Shown: positions 6,632 through 13,950 of the stretch, piece after piece | Layout: every line of letters starts with the position of its first letter | How positions within the stretch are numbered: the stretch's first letter is position 1 | Source of the DNA: SG8-32-3 sp964514055 | GTDB lineage: Archaea; Thermoproteota; Bathyarchaeia; Bathyarchaeales; Bathycorpusculaceae | Direction of reading: 5' to 3' | DNA length: 19,565 nt | Assembly (NCBI GenBank): GCA_964514055.1 | Contig: CAZEPB010000031.1 | Span: 1 to 19,565 of the forward strand | Translations under genes and position numbers: made by a program | The notes under the pieces: generated by a model | What the model saw: the letters and a program-made list of their open reading frames with translations, nothing else | Told to the model about the DNA's origin: nothing | Databases searched by the model: none

Positions 6632-6967
6632 ATGATTAATAGAAAACATTATGGATTTTACTATGACAAACACGCGTCAATAGCCAAAAACCAGTCCACA
6701 AGATCTATGCCATTTACTCGTGCTTTTTTCTTCTCATTTCTTCTTTCCTTCACAGCCATGACCTCAGCCTGCATTTTGCTTTATATGTGGGTGAAGTACC
6801 ATGGCTCTGCAAGTTTTATGGTTGGTTTTTTTCCTTTTTTCAATATGGCTTTTCACATCGCGATCCCCAACGTAAAACGTCAGCGTTCTCACTTATTTAG
6901 AATCTCCAAATATTATATAGACCACACCTTAGTCTATATAGAACAACTCAAAGGAAGCATTTCCTAA
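6632..6967 (+). CDS. hypothetical small membrane protein (doubtful)
   Basis: This ORF encodes 111 residues with two hydrophobic segments, about 29-53 (FFFSFLLSFTAMTSACILLYMW) and 59-77 (SASFMVGFFPFFNMAFHIAI), separated by a short WVKYHGS turn. The ends are basic. I recognise no family. No convincing ribosome site precedes the ATG, and the composition is AT-richer than its neighbours. A 9-bp inverted repeat near its 3' end (6914-6940) may instead be a terminator for the convergent cofD. It fills the only gap between DUF47 and cofD, so it may be a lineage-specific membrane protein or merely spacer. Confidence 0.35.
   Translation: MINRKHYGFYYDKHASIAKNQSTRSMPFTRAFFFSFLLSFTAMTSACILLYMWVKYHGSASFMVGFFPFFNMAFHIAIPNVKRQRSHLFRISKYYIDHTLVYIEQLKGSIS
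6914..6940. terminator. 9-bp perfect inverted repeat, possible cofD terminator or operator
   Basis: TATATAGAC (6914-6922), a 9-nt loop, then GTCTATATA (6932-6940). It lies about 30 bases past the cofD stop on that gene's strand and inside the 3' end of the doubtful 6632-6967 ORF. Archaeal termination mostly relies on T-runs, so the terminator reading is uncertain. Confidence 0.35.
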
Positions 6968-6969
6968 AT

Positions 6970-7887
6970 TCAGCTTTCCAAAACGGCTCTTGCCAACTCA
7001 ATTTTGTCTTGCAGATTCTTCATTATCGTGTTTGTGACTTTTACTTCAATTCCAAGCTTCTCTATTCTGTCTTTCTCTGCTGCGTCAGCTGTGTCAAGCA
7101 CAAATGTGTCAAGGAAATCTGAGTAGAGTTTAGCCACAGAATACGCGGATACTTCAAAGCCTAAGCCTCTAAGTAACTTGTCGGCTGGACCTTTGACTGG
7201 AGCACCAGCAATTATCGGGCTTATCGCCACTTTTTTCGCGCCTGTGCGCCTAATAGCGTCTCTAACTCCGTTCACAGCTAGGACCGTGCCTATGCTCACT
7301 ATTGGATTGCTTGGGCAGATCACCACCAACTGCGAATCCCTAATTGACTCAACCACACCAGGCGCAGGATTTGCACTTTCCGCGCCGATAAACTCGACGC
7401 CTAGCACTTCATCTTTTGCTTCTCTCTTGACCAGGTACTCTTGAAAGTGAATGGAGCCAATTTCAGTCACAATTCTGGTTTCAAATTCATCATCTGTCAT
7501 AGGCAAAATTGCCACATCCAGCCCTAGAGCATGGCTAATCTTTGCGGTAACGTCTGATAGTTTGAAACCGTTTTTTAGAAGATGTGTTCTAAGTATATGT
7601 GTCGCAAAGTCCTTATCGCCAAGGTTGAACCACGTTTCACGATTAAAGTTCCTGAGCGCTTCAAGACAGTGAAAAGTATCGCCCCTGATTCCCCACCCCT
7701 TATCTTCATCAACAATGCCTGCCAAAGTGTATGTGACTATGTCAACGTCTGGGGATATATGCAAACCAAACAATTCAATGTCATCCCCTGTGTTCACGAT
7801 TATCGACAGGTCTTTTCCGTTGACGAGTTTTATGAGTCCTGTGAGAAACCTCGCTGCTCCAACTCCACCTGCTAAAGCTGTGATCAT
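6970..7887 (-). CDS. cofD: 2-phospho-L-lactate transferase (coenzyme F420 biosynthesis)
   Basis: This 305-residue cytosolic enzyme transfers the activated lactyl-phosphate unit (or phosphoenolpyruvyl unit in some lineages) to Fo, forming F420-0. Family motifs are clear: ALAGGVGAARFLTGL at 4-18, VNTGDD at 31-36, SPDVDIVTYTLAGI, WGIRGDTF near 65-72, and ICPSNPIVSIG with AISPIIAGAPVKGPAD toward the C-terminus. Length is normal. The ATG at 7885-7887 is preceded by GGGTGA about eight bases upstream. No other cof gene is in the window. MoaE lies upstream on the same strand with an 86-bp gap, long enough for a separate promoter. Confidence 0.95.
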   Translation of the reverse strand: MITALAGGVGAARFLTGLIKLVNGKDLSIIVNTGDDIELFGLHISPDVDIVTYTLAGIVDEDKGWGIRGDTFHCLEALRNFNRETWFNLGDKDFATHILRTHLLKNGFKLSDVTAKISHALGLDVAILPMTDDEFETRIVTEIGSIHFQEYLVKREAKDEVLGVEFIGAESANPAPGVVESIRDSQLVVICPSNPIVSIGTVLAVNGVRDAIRRTGAKKVAISPIIAGAPVKGPADKLLRGLGFEVSAYSVAKLYSDFLDTFVLDTADAAEKDRIEKLGIEVKVTNTIMKNLQDKIELARAVLES

Positions 7888-7973
7888 TAGCTTTTCACCC
7901 TTTATGCACAGAACTCTTCAAACTTCCGTCTGCCTTAACACTTTCGGAATATTTGGCACTATAAGCTATGTGC

Positions 7974-8456
7974 CTATGGTTTCTGATGCTCTTTCTCTGA
8001 AACCCAGTATTCACTTACCGAGCCTTTTGCGTCAACAATCTGCTCTTTTTTGAAAACAGGTACCTCACTCTTGTATCTCTCAACGGCTTCTCGCAAAACT
8101 GGAAAAACGTCCGTTCGGTGAGAACCCGCCACCAAAACGTAAACGAGCTCCTCTCCAACGTTGAATTCGCCGAGCAAATGATGAATCTGAACGTCAACTA
8201 TTCCTGGCTTCTTAGTCAGGTCTTCACAAATCCTGTTGAGAATCTCGTTGGCTTTTTCTTCATATGCTTCCAGCGTGAGTTTCTGAACTTTTTCTCCTTC
8301 TAGGGTTTCACCACGAGCTACGCCTATGAAAAGGGTTATCGCTCCAGCCTTCTCGTAATTCTCGCTTTTCTTAGTGTTGTTTAAAAGGTCTAAAACAGAA
8401 AATGTTCCTTTTTCATGAACACCTGAGTGTATGGTCAACCAGCCACCTTCCCTCAT
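7974..8456 (-). CDS. moaE: molybdopterin synthase catalytic subunit
   Basis: This is MoaE, the large subunit of molybdopterin synthase, which uses MoaD thiocarboxylate to insert sulfur into precursor Z (cPMP). With the ATG at 8454-8456 the protein has 160 residues, close to the usual 150. Visible motifs are AITLFIGVARGE (39-50), LTLEAYEEKA (60-69), IHHLLGEFNVGE (91-102), AGSHRTDVFP (110-119) and ERYKSEVPVFKKE (126-138), with lysines at the active-site positions. The frame also opens at TTG 8504, adding 16 residues that are not family-like, so I prefer the ATG although its ribosome site is weak. No moaD is adjacent. Confidence 0.92.
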   Translation of the reverse strand: MREGGWLTIHSGVHEKGTFSVLDLLNNTKKSENYEKAGAITLFIGVARGETLEGEKVQKLTLEAYEEKANEILNRICEDLTKKPGIVDVQIHHLLGEFNVGEELVYVLVAGSHRTDVFPVLREAVERYKSEVPVFKKEQIVDAKGSVSEYWVSEKEHQKP

Positions 8457-8557
8457 GCTTTCTAAACAAACATACTCGCCTCTAAAGACATTTCGCCTAA
8501 ACAAACGAAAAGTTGATGGAAAAGCTGACCCAAAAAAGTGCGAAAAAGCTCTCTGGC

Positions 8558-9181
8558 TTATTGAGCTGCTTGGACTTCTTGCAGTGGCGCCTGAGGAGGT
8601 TGAGCCACAAGTTTTGACTTTCTGATACCAACATGCCTGAGGGGTGCCACTTTCTTTGCTTCGTTGTAAACATCTGAAGCTATTTTTCCGAGGACCATCT
8701 CTTGGACAAAACTGTCCAAATTTAGTGCGGCAGCTTTTTCGTTGGCGGTTTTTTCCATTATGTGGCGGATAAATTGTTCTTGAGATGTCTTAATTCGTGA
8801 AAGCGTGAGCGCTGACACAGCCACTCTCAGCTTATACCCGTCTTTTGTGGTTAGATTGAAAAGCCCGTCAACCTTCGTGGTTCTTCTCCTCACCAAGCTT
8901 CGCAAATAGTCACGGGAATATTCGTGACCTTTGAATAAAGTGTGGGCGGTTTTTCCATCAATCTCATTTATCTGAAAGAACATTTTCAAGTATTGATGGG
9001 AAAAGTCGCTAGTTATATCATAAAGTGTCGCTTCAACGACTCTTCCGATTAGCTGTTCTGGCTCTTCCGCTGGCACTGTGCCTAACTCCACGTTTCCAAA
9101 AAACGGCGGCGCTACTACCATATACCATGCTTTACTTCGCCATTTATCGCGTACGCGTTTTCCTTTAGCTCTCGGAGACAA
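8558..9181 (-). CDS. rps3ae: 30S ribosomal protein eS1 (S3Ae)
   Basis: This 207-residue protein of the small ribosomal subunit is shared by archaea and eukaryotes. The sequence is typical: KWRSKAWYMVVAPPFFGNVE, then IGRVVEATLYDITSDFSHQY, GHEYSRDYLRSLVRRRTTKV, and SQEQFIRHIMEKTANEKAA. The C-terminal tail is rich in Q, A and P. The start is TTG at 9179-9181, backed by GGAGG six bases before it. A TATA-like TTTTAATATT on the minus strand near 9220-9229 overlaps the end of serS, so eS1 can be transcribed on its own or with serS, which ends 50 bases upstream. Confidence 0.95.
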   Translation of the reverse strand: MSPRAKGKRVRDKWRSKAWYMVVAPPFFGNVELGTVPAEEPEQLIGRVVEATLYDITSDFSHQYLKMFFQINEIDGKTAHTLFKGHEYSRDYLRSLVRRRTTKVDGLFNLTTKDGYKLRVAVSALTLSRIKTSQEQFIRHIMEKTANEKAAALNLDSFVQEMVLGKIASDVYNEAKKVAPLRHVGIRKSKLVAQPPQAPLQEVQAAQ

Positions 9182-9231
9182 GGTTATCCTCCAAATGCGC
9201 CTTCAACATTCGCAATGCAATATTAAAAGGT

Positions 9232-10521
9232 TTACCGTTTCAAGCCTATCTTCTCAATATTGCCCATGTACTTTCTCAAAGCCTCAGGAACAACAACTGA
9301 ACCATCTTCCTGCTGAAAGTTCTCCAGTATGGTGACAATGGTTCTACCTGTAGCTATGGCGGTAGAGTTCAAAGTATGCACAAACCCTTTCACGGGTGCC
9401 CCTTCTTTTTCCCTGTAACGAATGCCCAGTCTCCTAGCTTGATAATCTGTGCAGTTACTGCATGAAACGATTTCTCTGTAGCCGTTTTGAGCAGGCATCC
9501 AGGCTTCGATGTCATATTTTTTAGCTGCCACCGTCCCAATGTCACCTGTGCACACGTTAACCACGCGGTAGGGTAAACCAAGTTTCTGAACAAGTTCCTC
9601 CGCGTTATGGATGAGTTCTTCGTGAAGTTTCCACGATTCCTCAGGTTCGCAGAAAACAAACTGTTCTATTTTGTTGAACTGGTGCGTTCGGAAGATTCCG
9701 CGTGTGTCTTTGCCGTGGGCACCAGCTTCTCTTCTGAAGCATGCGCTTATGCCTACCAGTTTAAGCGGCAAATTTTCTTCTTTCAGCACTTCGTTCATGA
9801 ACATTGCCGCCATAGGATGCTCCGAAGTTGCGATTAAATACAAATCTTCGTTTTCAATTTTGTACAACATGTCTTCAAAATCGCTTAGGGCTGTGACGCC
9901 TTCGTAGGGTTCTTTCCTCATCAAGTACGGCGGTTCCACGGGCACATAGCCTTTTTTACTAATTTCTTCCAAAGCAAAACTCATCAAAGCCATATCCAAA
10001 AGTACGCCAGCCCTCTTTAGGTAGAAGAACCGGGAACCCGTAACCTTTCCAGCTCTTTCAATGTCAATTATGTCTAGGTCTAATCCGAGTTCGATGTGGT
10101 TCTTCACGGGGAAGTTGAATTTGGGGATGGCACCGCATTTTCTCATCTGAACGTTTTCGTTTTCATCCTTACCAACTGGCACGGTTTCATGTAGCAGGTT
10201 CGGAAGCCGCATAAGGTATTCGCGCGTTTTTTCTTCTGCTCTGGCTACTTCTTTTTCTATGCTTTTAACTTCGGAATCGATTTTTTTTGCCTTTTTAATT
10301 TTGCTGCCGGCGTCTTTTCCAGTCTTTTTTAGCGCGGCAATTTCGGCGGTTATCAGTTTTCTTTCGTGGCGAAGCTCGTTTAGTTTTGTTAAATTCTGCC
10401 GCCATTCCCTGTCTAAGTCGATTAGCTCCTTCAGCATTTTGATGTTTTCAGGGTTTCCTCTTTTCATCAAATTGTTCTTTACGAATTCGGGATTTTCGCG
10501 GATAAGTTTGATGTCTAACAT
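9232..10521 (-). CDS. serS: seryl-tRNA synthetase
   Basis: This 429-residue class II aminoacyl-tRNA synthetase charges tRNA-Ser in the cytoplasm. It is of the common type, not the methanogen-type SerRS. It starts MLDIKLIRENPEFVK. A long charged coiled coil (about 30-105) is the arm that grips the tRNA long variable loop. The class II core follows, with motif 2 in CFRREAGAHGKDTRGIFRTH and motif 3 in NSTAIATGRTIVTILENFQ. VVPEALRKYMG marks the normal C-terminus. The ATG at 10519-10521 has only a weak GAGAG upstream. alba lies upstream on the same strand across a 148-bp spacer with no gene. Confidence 0.97.
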   Translation of the reverse strand: MLDIKLIRENPEFVKNNLMKRGNPENIKMLKELIDLDREWRQNLTKLNELRHERKLITAEIAALKKTGKDAGSKIKKAKKIDSEVKSIEKEVARAEEKTREYLMRLPNLLHETVPVGKDENENVQMRKCGAIPKFNFPVKNHIELGLDLDIIDIERAGKVTGSRFFYLKRAGVLLDMALMSFALEEISKKGYVPVEPPYLMRKEPYEGVTALSDFEDMLYKIENEDLYLIATSEHPMAAMFMNEVLKEENLPLKLVGISACFRREAGAHGKDTRGIFRTHQFNKIEQFVFCEPEESWKLHEELIHNAEELVQKLGLPYRVVNVCTGDIGTVAAKKYDIEAWMPAQNGYREIVSCSNCTDYQARRLGIRYREKEGAPVKGFVHTLNSTAIATGRTIVTILENFQQEDGSVVVPEALRKYMGNIEKIGLKR

Positions 10522-10624
10522 TCTCTCTCACGAAGCTAGCTCTTACTTTGAAGTCAATCCAGCTATTAATCTTGCGATGAGAAGAACCACTAAAAAGCGC
10601 CAAGCAAGACCGCTGGCTTTTGAG

Positions 10625-10642
10625 AAATAAAAAATAGAAGAA
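10625..10642 (-). terminator. T-rich terminator after alba
   Basis: Read on the minus strand, the bases after the alba stop give TTTTCTTCTATTTTTTATTT within 50 nt. U-tracts like this are the usual archaeal termination signal. Highly expressed alba would need one before serS. Confidence 0.45.
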
Positions 10643-10669
10643 AATTTGAAAATGTTTGCTTTGTTTGTT

Positions 10670-10981
10670 CTACTCTGTCTTCCCTGCTTTGGTTTCCTCT
10701 TTGGTCATCGTTATTTCCATCGTCGAAACCATTCTGGACTTGTTCTCTCCTTCCCGTGGTGGCATCTCTGCAGTTCCGATAGCTATCTTGCTCACTTTCA
10801 AGTCTTTCACGAATCGATTTCTGGTTATTTCAGCAACGTCAACAGCTGTAGTTATCGCTTGGCCACGGGCTTTCAACGTTATTTCCTTCAAGTTTCCTGA
10901 GGAAAGACTCGTTATGATTGCCAGCACATAACTCATTGGAGGTTTGTTTCCGACGAAGATGACATCTGCATTCTCAGCCAT
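10670..10981 (-). CDS. alba: Alba family chromatin/RNA-binding protein
   Basis: This 103-residue protein is an Alba homologue, an abundant dimeric nucleoid protein that coats DNA and also binds RNA. The N-terminal VIFVGNKPPMSYVLAII matches the VLIGKKPVMNYVLA motif; the first of the two conserved lysines is Asn here and Lys13 remains. ITLKARGQAITTAVDVAEI and a C-terminal beta-hairpin region follow. The tail (TKEETKAGKTE) is short and charged. The ATG at 10979-10981 has AAAGGAG well placed upstream. The promoter (CTTATAAG at 11080-11087) leaves a leader of about 75 nt with a hairpin, and direct repeats flank the TATA box, so expression is likely regulated. Confidence 0.93.
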   Translation of the reverse strand: MAENADVIFVGNKPPMSYVLAIITSLSSGNLKEITLKARGQAITTAVDVAEITRNRFVKDLKVSKIAIGTAEMPPREGENKSRMVSTMEITMTKEETKAGKTE

Positions 10982-11011
10982 TTTTATTCACTCCTTTTGT
11001 TGTTCTTTTGT

Positions 11012-11055
11012 GTAACGTTGTCGTCTATGCGTTTCTGTCCGCGACAGAACGTTAC
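11012..11055 (-). promoter_or_regulatory. Hairpin in the alba 5' leader
   Basis: TTCTGTC (11033-11039), loop CGC, then GACAGAA (11043-11049) is a perfect 7-bp hairpin. A second inverted pair, GTAACGTT (11012-11019) and AACGTTAC (11048-11055), partly overlaps it, so the two structures exclude each other. They lie between the predicted transcription start (near 11058) and the alba ribosome site. They could be RNA structures or protein-binding palindromes. Confidence 0.45.
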
Positions 11056-11102
11056 TGCCTCTACATAATCGGATATCTCCCTTATAAGTCCGCTGACAGA
11101 AC
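11037..11102 (-). promoter_or_regulatory. alba promoter: TATA box flanked by direct repeats
   Basis: GTCCGCGACAGAAC (11037-11050) and GTCCGCTGACAGAAC (11088-11102) differ only by one inserted T. Between them is the palindromic TATA box CTTATAAG (11080-11087). Seen from alba, one copy sits right before the TATA box and the other just after the predicted start site, about 51 bp apart. This is the layout expected for a repressor or chromatin protein acting on the core promoter. Confidence 0.5.
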
Positions 11103-11282
11103 AAGGCGCCAGATATGCACAATCTAAAGGTCAAAGCATGTTTCCTAATTTTTGCGCCATGAAAGACATGTTCACACCCAACTTTTACTTAGCACAGGTG
11201 CACTTTGTTAAACCCAACTGTGCCATGGTGCTGCTTAAATTAAATAATGAGCGTTACATACCAATAGCGAGAGCAATAAACA

Positions 11283-11897
11283 ATGCTGACGAAGCTAAAG
11301 AAAATAGTTCAAGACATGCTGACTTCAGAAGCGAAAGCCGTGCATAAGATAGGATTAACTCCAAACATGGTGAGCGCCATAGGTTTGACGTTGGCTTTCT
11401 TTTCAGCTACGGCGTATGCAATAGCACAAGGGCAGCCCCTGTGGGTTCTTTTAGCGACGATTCTGCTTTTAGCATCGGGATTCTGTGATACGCTAGACGG
11501 TGTAATAGCCAGAATTTATCAACAGCAAAGTGTGTTCGGCGGATTTCTGGACTCCCTTCTGGACAGATACGCTGACGCGGTTGTTTATGCAGGCGTAATA
11601 ATCGGCGGATTGTGCGACCCTTTATGGGGGCTAGCTGCCTTGGCAGGTTCCATGCTGGTTAGCTATAGCCGCGCAAGGGCTGAAGCGGCAGAGATAAAGA
11701 TGGAGTCCGTAGGCTTCGCTGAAAGAGCGGAACGCATGTTGATTCTAGCTATTGCAAGCATTGCCGCAATTTTCTGGCTTCCAGCGTTAAATATCGGAAT
11801 AATACTGCTTGCCATGCTCTCGAACTTGACAGTTCTGCAAAGGGGAATACACGTTTACAATTCGTTAAAGAAAAAAGGCAATAATCTGGAAAGCTAG
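11283..11897 (+). CDS. CDP-alcohol phosphatidyltransferase, archaetidylinositol phosphate synthase-like
   Basis: This 204-residue integral membrane enzyme joins a polar headgroup to CDP-archaeol. The full family signature D-x2-DG-x2-AR-x8-G-x3-D-x3-D is visible in CDTLDGVIARIYQQQSVF followed by GGFLDSLLDRYAD. Five or six membrane helices surround it. The N-terminal KAVHKIGLTPNMVSAIGL and the SYSRARAEA segment resemble archaetidylinositol phosphate synthases, so myo-inositol phosphate is the likely acceptor, though glycerol phosphate or serine remain possible. A TATA-like TTAAATTAAATAA (about 11234-11246) precedes the ATG by about 40 bases and implies a short leader. The last four bases overlap the convergent eS26 gene. 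Confidence 0.88.
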   Translation: MLTKLKKIVQDMLTSEAKAVHKIGLTPNMVSAIGLTLAFFSATAYAIAQGQPLWVLLATILLLASGFCDTLDGVIARIYQQQSVFGGFLDSLLDRYADAVVYAGVIIGGLCDPLWGLAALAGSMLVSYSRARAEAAEIKMESVGFAERAERMLILAIASIAAIFWLPALNIGIILLAMLSNLTVLQRGIHVYNSLKKKGNNLES

Positions 11898-12184
11898 CGT
11901 CTTCGTCTATAACGCGAGCGCCTTTCGTTTTCGGCTCTAACCTTTACGATTCCTCGATGTACCGCACAGGAGATACAATAGTATTTTGTGTCTACCCACG
12001 AGGCCATGTATGTGCCTTTCTGCCGTAGCTCCTTAGCTAATTGAGGTTCGACAAAGGACACTCTGCGCGTAGACTTCTTTGCTTTGTCACGCGGCACCAT
12101 CTGTCCGCAACTGACGCATTGTACGAGACCGCTGCTTCCCTTGCTTCCTTTTGACCTTCCCCGACTCTTTCGTTTAAACGGCAT
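11894..12184 (-). CDS. rps26e: 30S ribosomal protein eS26
   Basis: This 96-residue zinc-binding protein lies at the mRNA exit region of the small subunit. It begins with a basic MPFKRKSRGRSKG. Zinc ligands are C23 and C26 (CVSCG) and C70 and C73 (CISC); SCGQMVPRDKAKK and the arginine-rich end are family traits. eS26 occurs in eukaryotes and in TACK-group and related archaea but not in Euryarchaeota, which helps place the organism. The ATG at 12182-12184 has GAGGTC upstream. Its TATA box (ATATATAAA, minus strand, 12229-12237) overlaps the stop codon of the preceding DUF4438 gene, so it likely has its own promoter. Confidence 0.95.
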   Translation of the reverse strand: MPFKRKSRGRSKGSKGSSGLVQCVSCGQMVPRDKAKKSTRRVSFVEPQLAKELRQKGTYMASWVDTKYYCISCAVHRGIVKVRAENERRSRYRRRR

Positions 12185-12229
12185 TTATTTTTGACCTCTT
12201 TTTTTACACGCAAATAGTGAATTACTGCT

Positions 12230-13120
12230 TTATATATCTGCGCGTAACTTTAGGAGATAAGCGATGTTGGCTTTCGCATCAATTTCGGGTACTATTTTAC
12301 CTTCTGGCGAAGTCAGTAGGCTTGTGACTCCTGGTCCGTGACCTGCTGTGACACAATTCGTGTGTGTTACTATGCCTATGGAGATGGCGCCTTGACGGTA
12401 AATTCTCCCGAAAGAGTGGTCTGCGTCGATTACAGCCACCAAATCACCAAGCCTCAAATCCTCAAGCCCGAACTGCTCTATCACTTTTTCATCAAAAAGT
12501 TGTATGTCGTAATCTCCTGAATGTGCTTGGTTTGCTCCTAACCCTGAACCCATTATGGCAGCGGGAACTATATGCGTTACAGCAACCGCCAGTTTTTCCC
12601 CATTCGGTTTCGGATTTAATGCTTCCAAAAAACGAGGGGCCATGTTCATCACTTTTATGTCTGGAAAATCCGTGAGCTTTAAGCCAACTCCATAGGCTTT
12701 AACAAGAATCTTGTCGCCCAGAATGAGCTTTTCTAGCGTTTCTGGCTGAAAATCGATGAGCACGTGTTCTATCCCACCATGCTTGCCGGTGACAACACCT
12801 TTGCTGCCTTTCGCGTCACCAGTAACAACGGTTGCTTCGTTTCCAACGCATGAAAGCACGTTGAACGCGGTGTTGGCTCTTTGTCCATGCCGCGCGTCAT
12901 TCTCCTTGTTTTCTGCACTTACACATGGCTCTACATGGTCAGCCTCCCAACCGCACACAGGGTCGCCAACTCTTAGATTGTAGGTTATTCCGCCCACTCC
13001 AGGCAAAATGGACGGTGTTCCCGTGGCTGAGATATTGTAAATTGACCTGCTAACGAAGGGGCTAGCCACTTCCCCCATGACAGATATTTTCACAAGTTTA
13101 TCAGCGTTTGTTCTCAGCAT
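12230..13120 (-). CDS. DUF4438 domain protein
   Basis: This roughly 296-residue soluble protein matches the DUF4438 family known from archaea and Thermotoga; function is unknown. Conserved-looking blocks are GTPSILPGVGGITYNLRVGD, the DHVEPCVSAEN segment, TGDAKGSKGVVTGKHGG, PAAIMGSGLGANQAHSGDYD and VIDADHSFGRIYRQGA, ending in VTHTNCVTAGHGPGVT. Several His and Asp residues could bind a metal, but I cannot assign a reaction. ATG at 13118-13120 is my start; GTG at 13129 would add three residues. A weak TATA-like GTTATTAG lies near 13165. The gene precedes eS26 on the same strand with a 45-bp gap. Confidence 0.82.
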   Translation of the reverse strand: MLRTNADKLVKISVMGEVASPFVSRSIYNISATGTPSILPGVGGITYNLRVGDPVCGWEADHVEPCVSAENKENDARHGQRANTAFNVLSCVGNEATVVTGDAKGSKGVVTGKHGGIEHVLIDFQPETLEKLILGDKILVKAYGVGLKLTDFPDIKVMNMAPRFLEALNPKPNGEKLAVAVTHIVPAAIMGSGLGANQAHSGDYDIQLFDEKVIEQFGLEDLRLGDLVAVIDADHSFGRIYRQGAISIGIVTHTNCVTAGHGPGVTSLLTSPEGKIVPEIDAKANIAYLLKLRADI

Positions 13121-13226
13121 TAGTCTCACTTATCCTTGAACATGCTGTTTATCGGGCAGATACTAATAACGCTTTTTTACAGTTTTTACTTAGCAACTCT
13201 TAAATGTGCGATTACTACTTTGACAG

Positions 13227-13850
13227 GTGAAAGCCAAACCTTCACGTAAGCTGTTGGGAGTTGTCGAAGCTATGTCTGAAATTGGGTTAAGAACACGTAT
13301 GCTGGTCAAAGACGTAATGACTAGCCCAGTGGTAACCGTAGATGAAGATTCACCTTCAAACAAAATTGCTAAACTCATGGATGAAAACGATTTAGGCTGC
13401 GTTATAATCACGAACAAAGCAAAAAAACCCGTTGGCATAATAACGGAAAGAGACTTGGTGAAAAGAGTTCTATCCAAAAATGTCGTGCCTGACACCATAA
13501 AAGCAGAGGAAATAATGACGTCCCCTCTAGTCACCATAGAACCAGAAGCGACAATAAGCGAAGCAGCTAGGCGAATGAGCCGACTGGACATTAGGCGACT
13601 TGGAGTAGTTTACAAAGGCAATCTTGTAGGCTTGATTTCAAGCCGAGACATTTTGGGAGTTATGCCTGAGCTGATAGAGATAATCCAAGAAAGAACACGC
13701 ATTGAGCGTGCCGAGGGGGAGGAAGCCGCGGAAACCGAAGAAGCCCCTCTCTCTGGATATTGCGACCGTTGTGGAGTGTTCTCAGAAGACTTGAAAGACG
13801 TTAATGGGCAAAACTTGTGTGAAGACTGCCGCATAGAATTAGAAAGCTAA
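13227..13850 (+). CDS. CBS-domain pair protein with C-terminal zinc ribbon
   Basis: This 207-residue cytosolic protein has two CBS repeats: about 27-85 (VKDVMTSPVVTVDEDSPSNK to GIITERDLVKRVL) and about 92-146 (KAEEIMTSPLVTIEPEATI to GLISSRDILGVM). Such pairs bind adenine nucleotides. A Glu-rich linker leads to a four-cysteine ribbon, C179-x2-C182 and C198-x2-C201. Probably a nucleotide-sensing regulator, but its partner is unknown. GTG 13227 agrees with a TATA-like TTAAATG near 13199-13205, which would make the message leaderless. ATG 13272 is the alternative and would still keep both CBS domains. Confidence 0.85.
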   Translation: MKAKPSRKLLGVVEAMSEIGLRTRMLVKDVMTSPVVTVDEDSPSNKIAKLMDENDLGCVIITNKAKKPVGIITERDLVKRVLSKNVVPDTIKAEEIMTSPLVTIEPEATISEAARRMSRLDIRRLGVVYKGNLVGLISSRDILGVMPELIEIIQERTRIERAEGEEAAETEEAPLSGYCDRCGVFSEDLKDVNGQNLCEDCRIELES

Positions 13851-13903
13851 AAAAACTCGCCACTTCTTTCACGTTGCAGCAGAACCATCGATTTCGAATA
13901 AAC

Positions 13904-13911
13904 TTTATTTA
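13904..13911 (+). promoter_or_regulatory. TATA box of pyrC
   Basis: TTTATTTA lies 40 bases before the TTG start of pyrC and predicts initiation near 13933. No ribosome site is visible in the short leader. It separates pyrC from the CBS gene, which stops at 13850. Confidence 0.5.
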
Positions 13912-13950
13912 ACCTTACCGTTCGTTATTCACCAGAAGAGCGCGTTTAAC

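Noticed and set aside
10522..10669. Possible C/D-box RNA (GCGATGA near 10575) between alba and serS
   Set aside because: The C box is imperfect and no D, D' or C' boxes are spaced correctly; the stretch reads as terminator plus serS leader.
11138..11347. 69-codon plus-strand ORF overlapping the start of the phosphatidyltransferase gene
   Set aside because: Overlaps a real gene in another frame, lacks a ribosome site and resembles no family. The spacer 10982-11282 holds the alba leader and promoter and the TATA box of the downstream gene instead.
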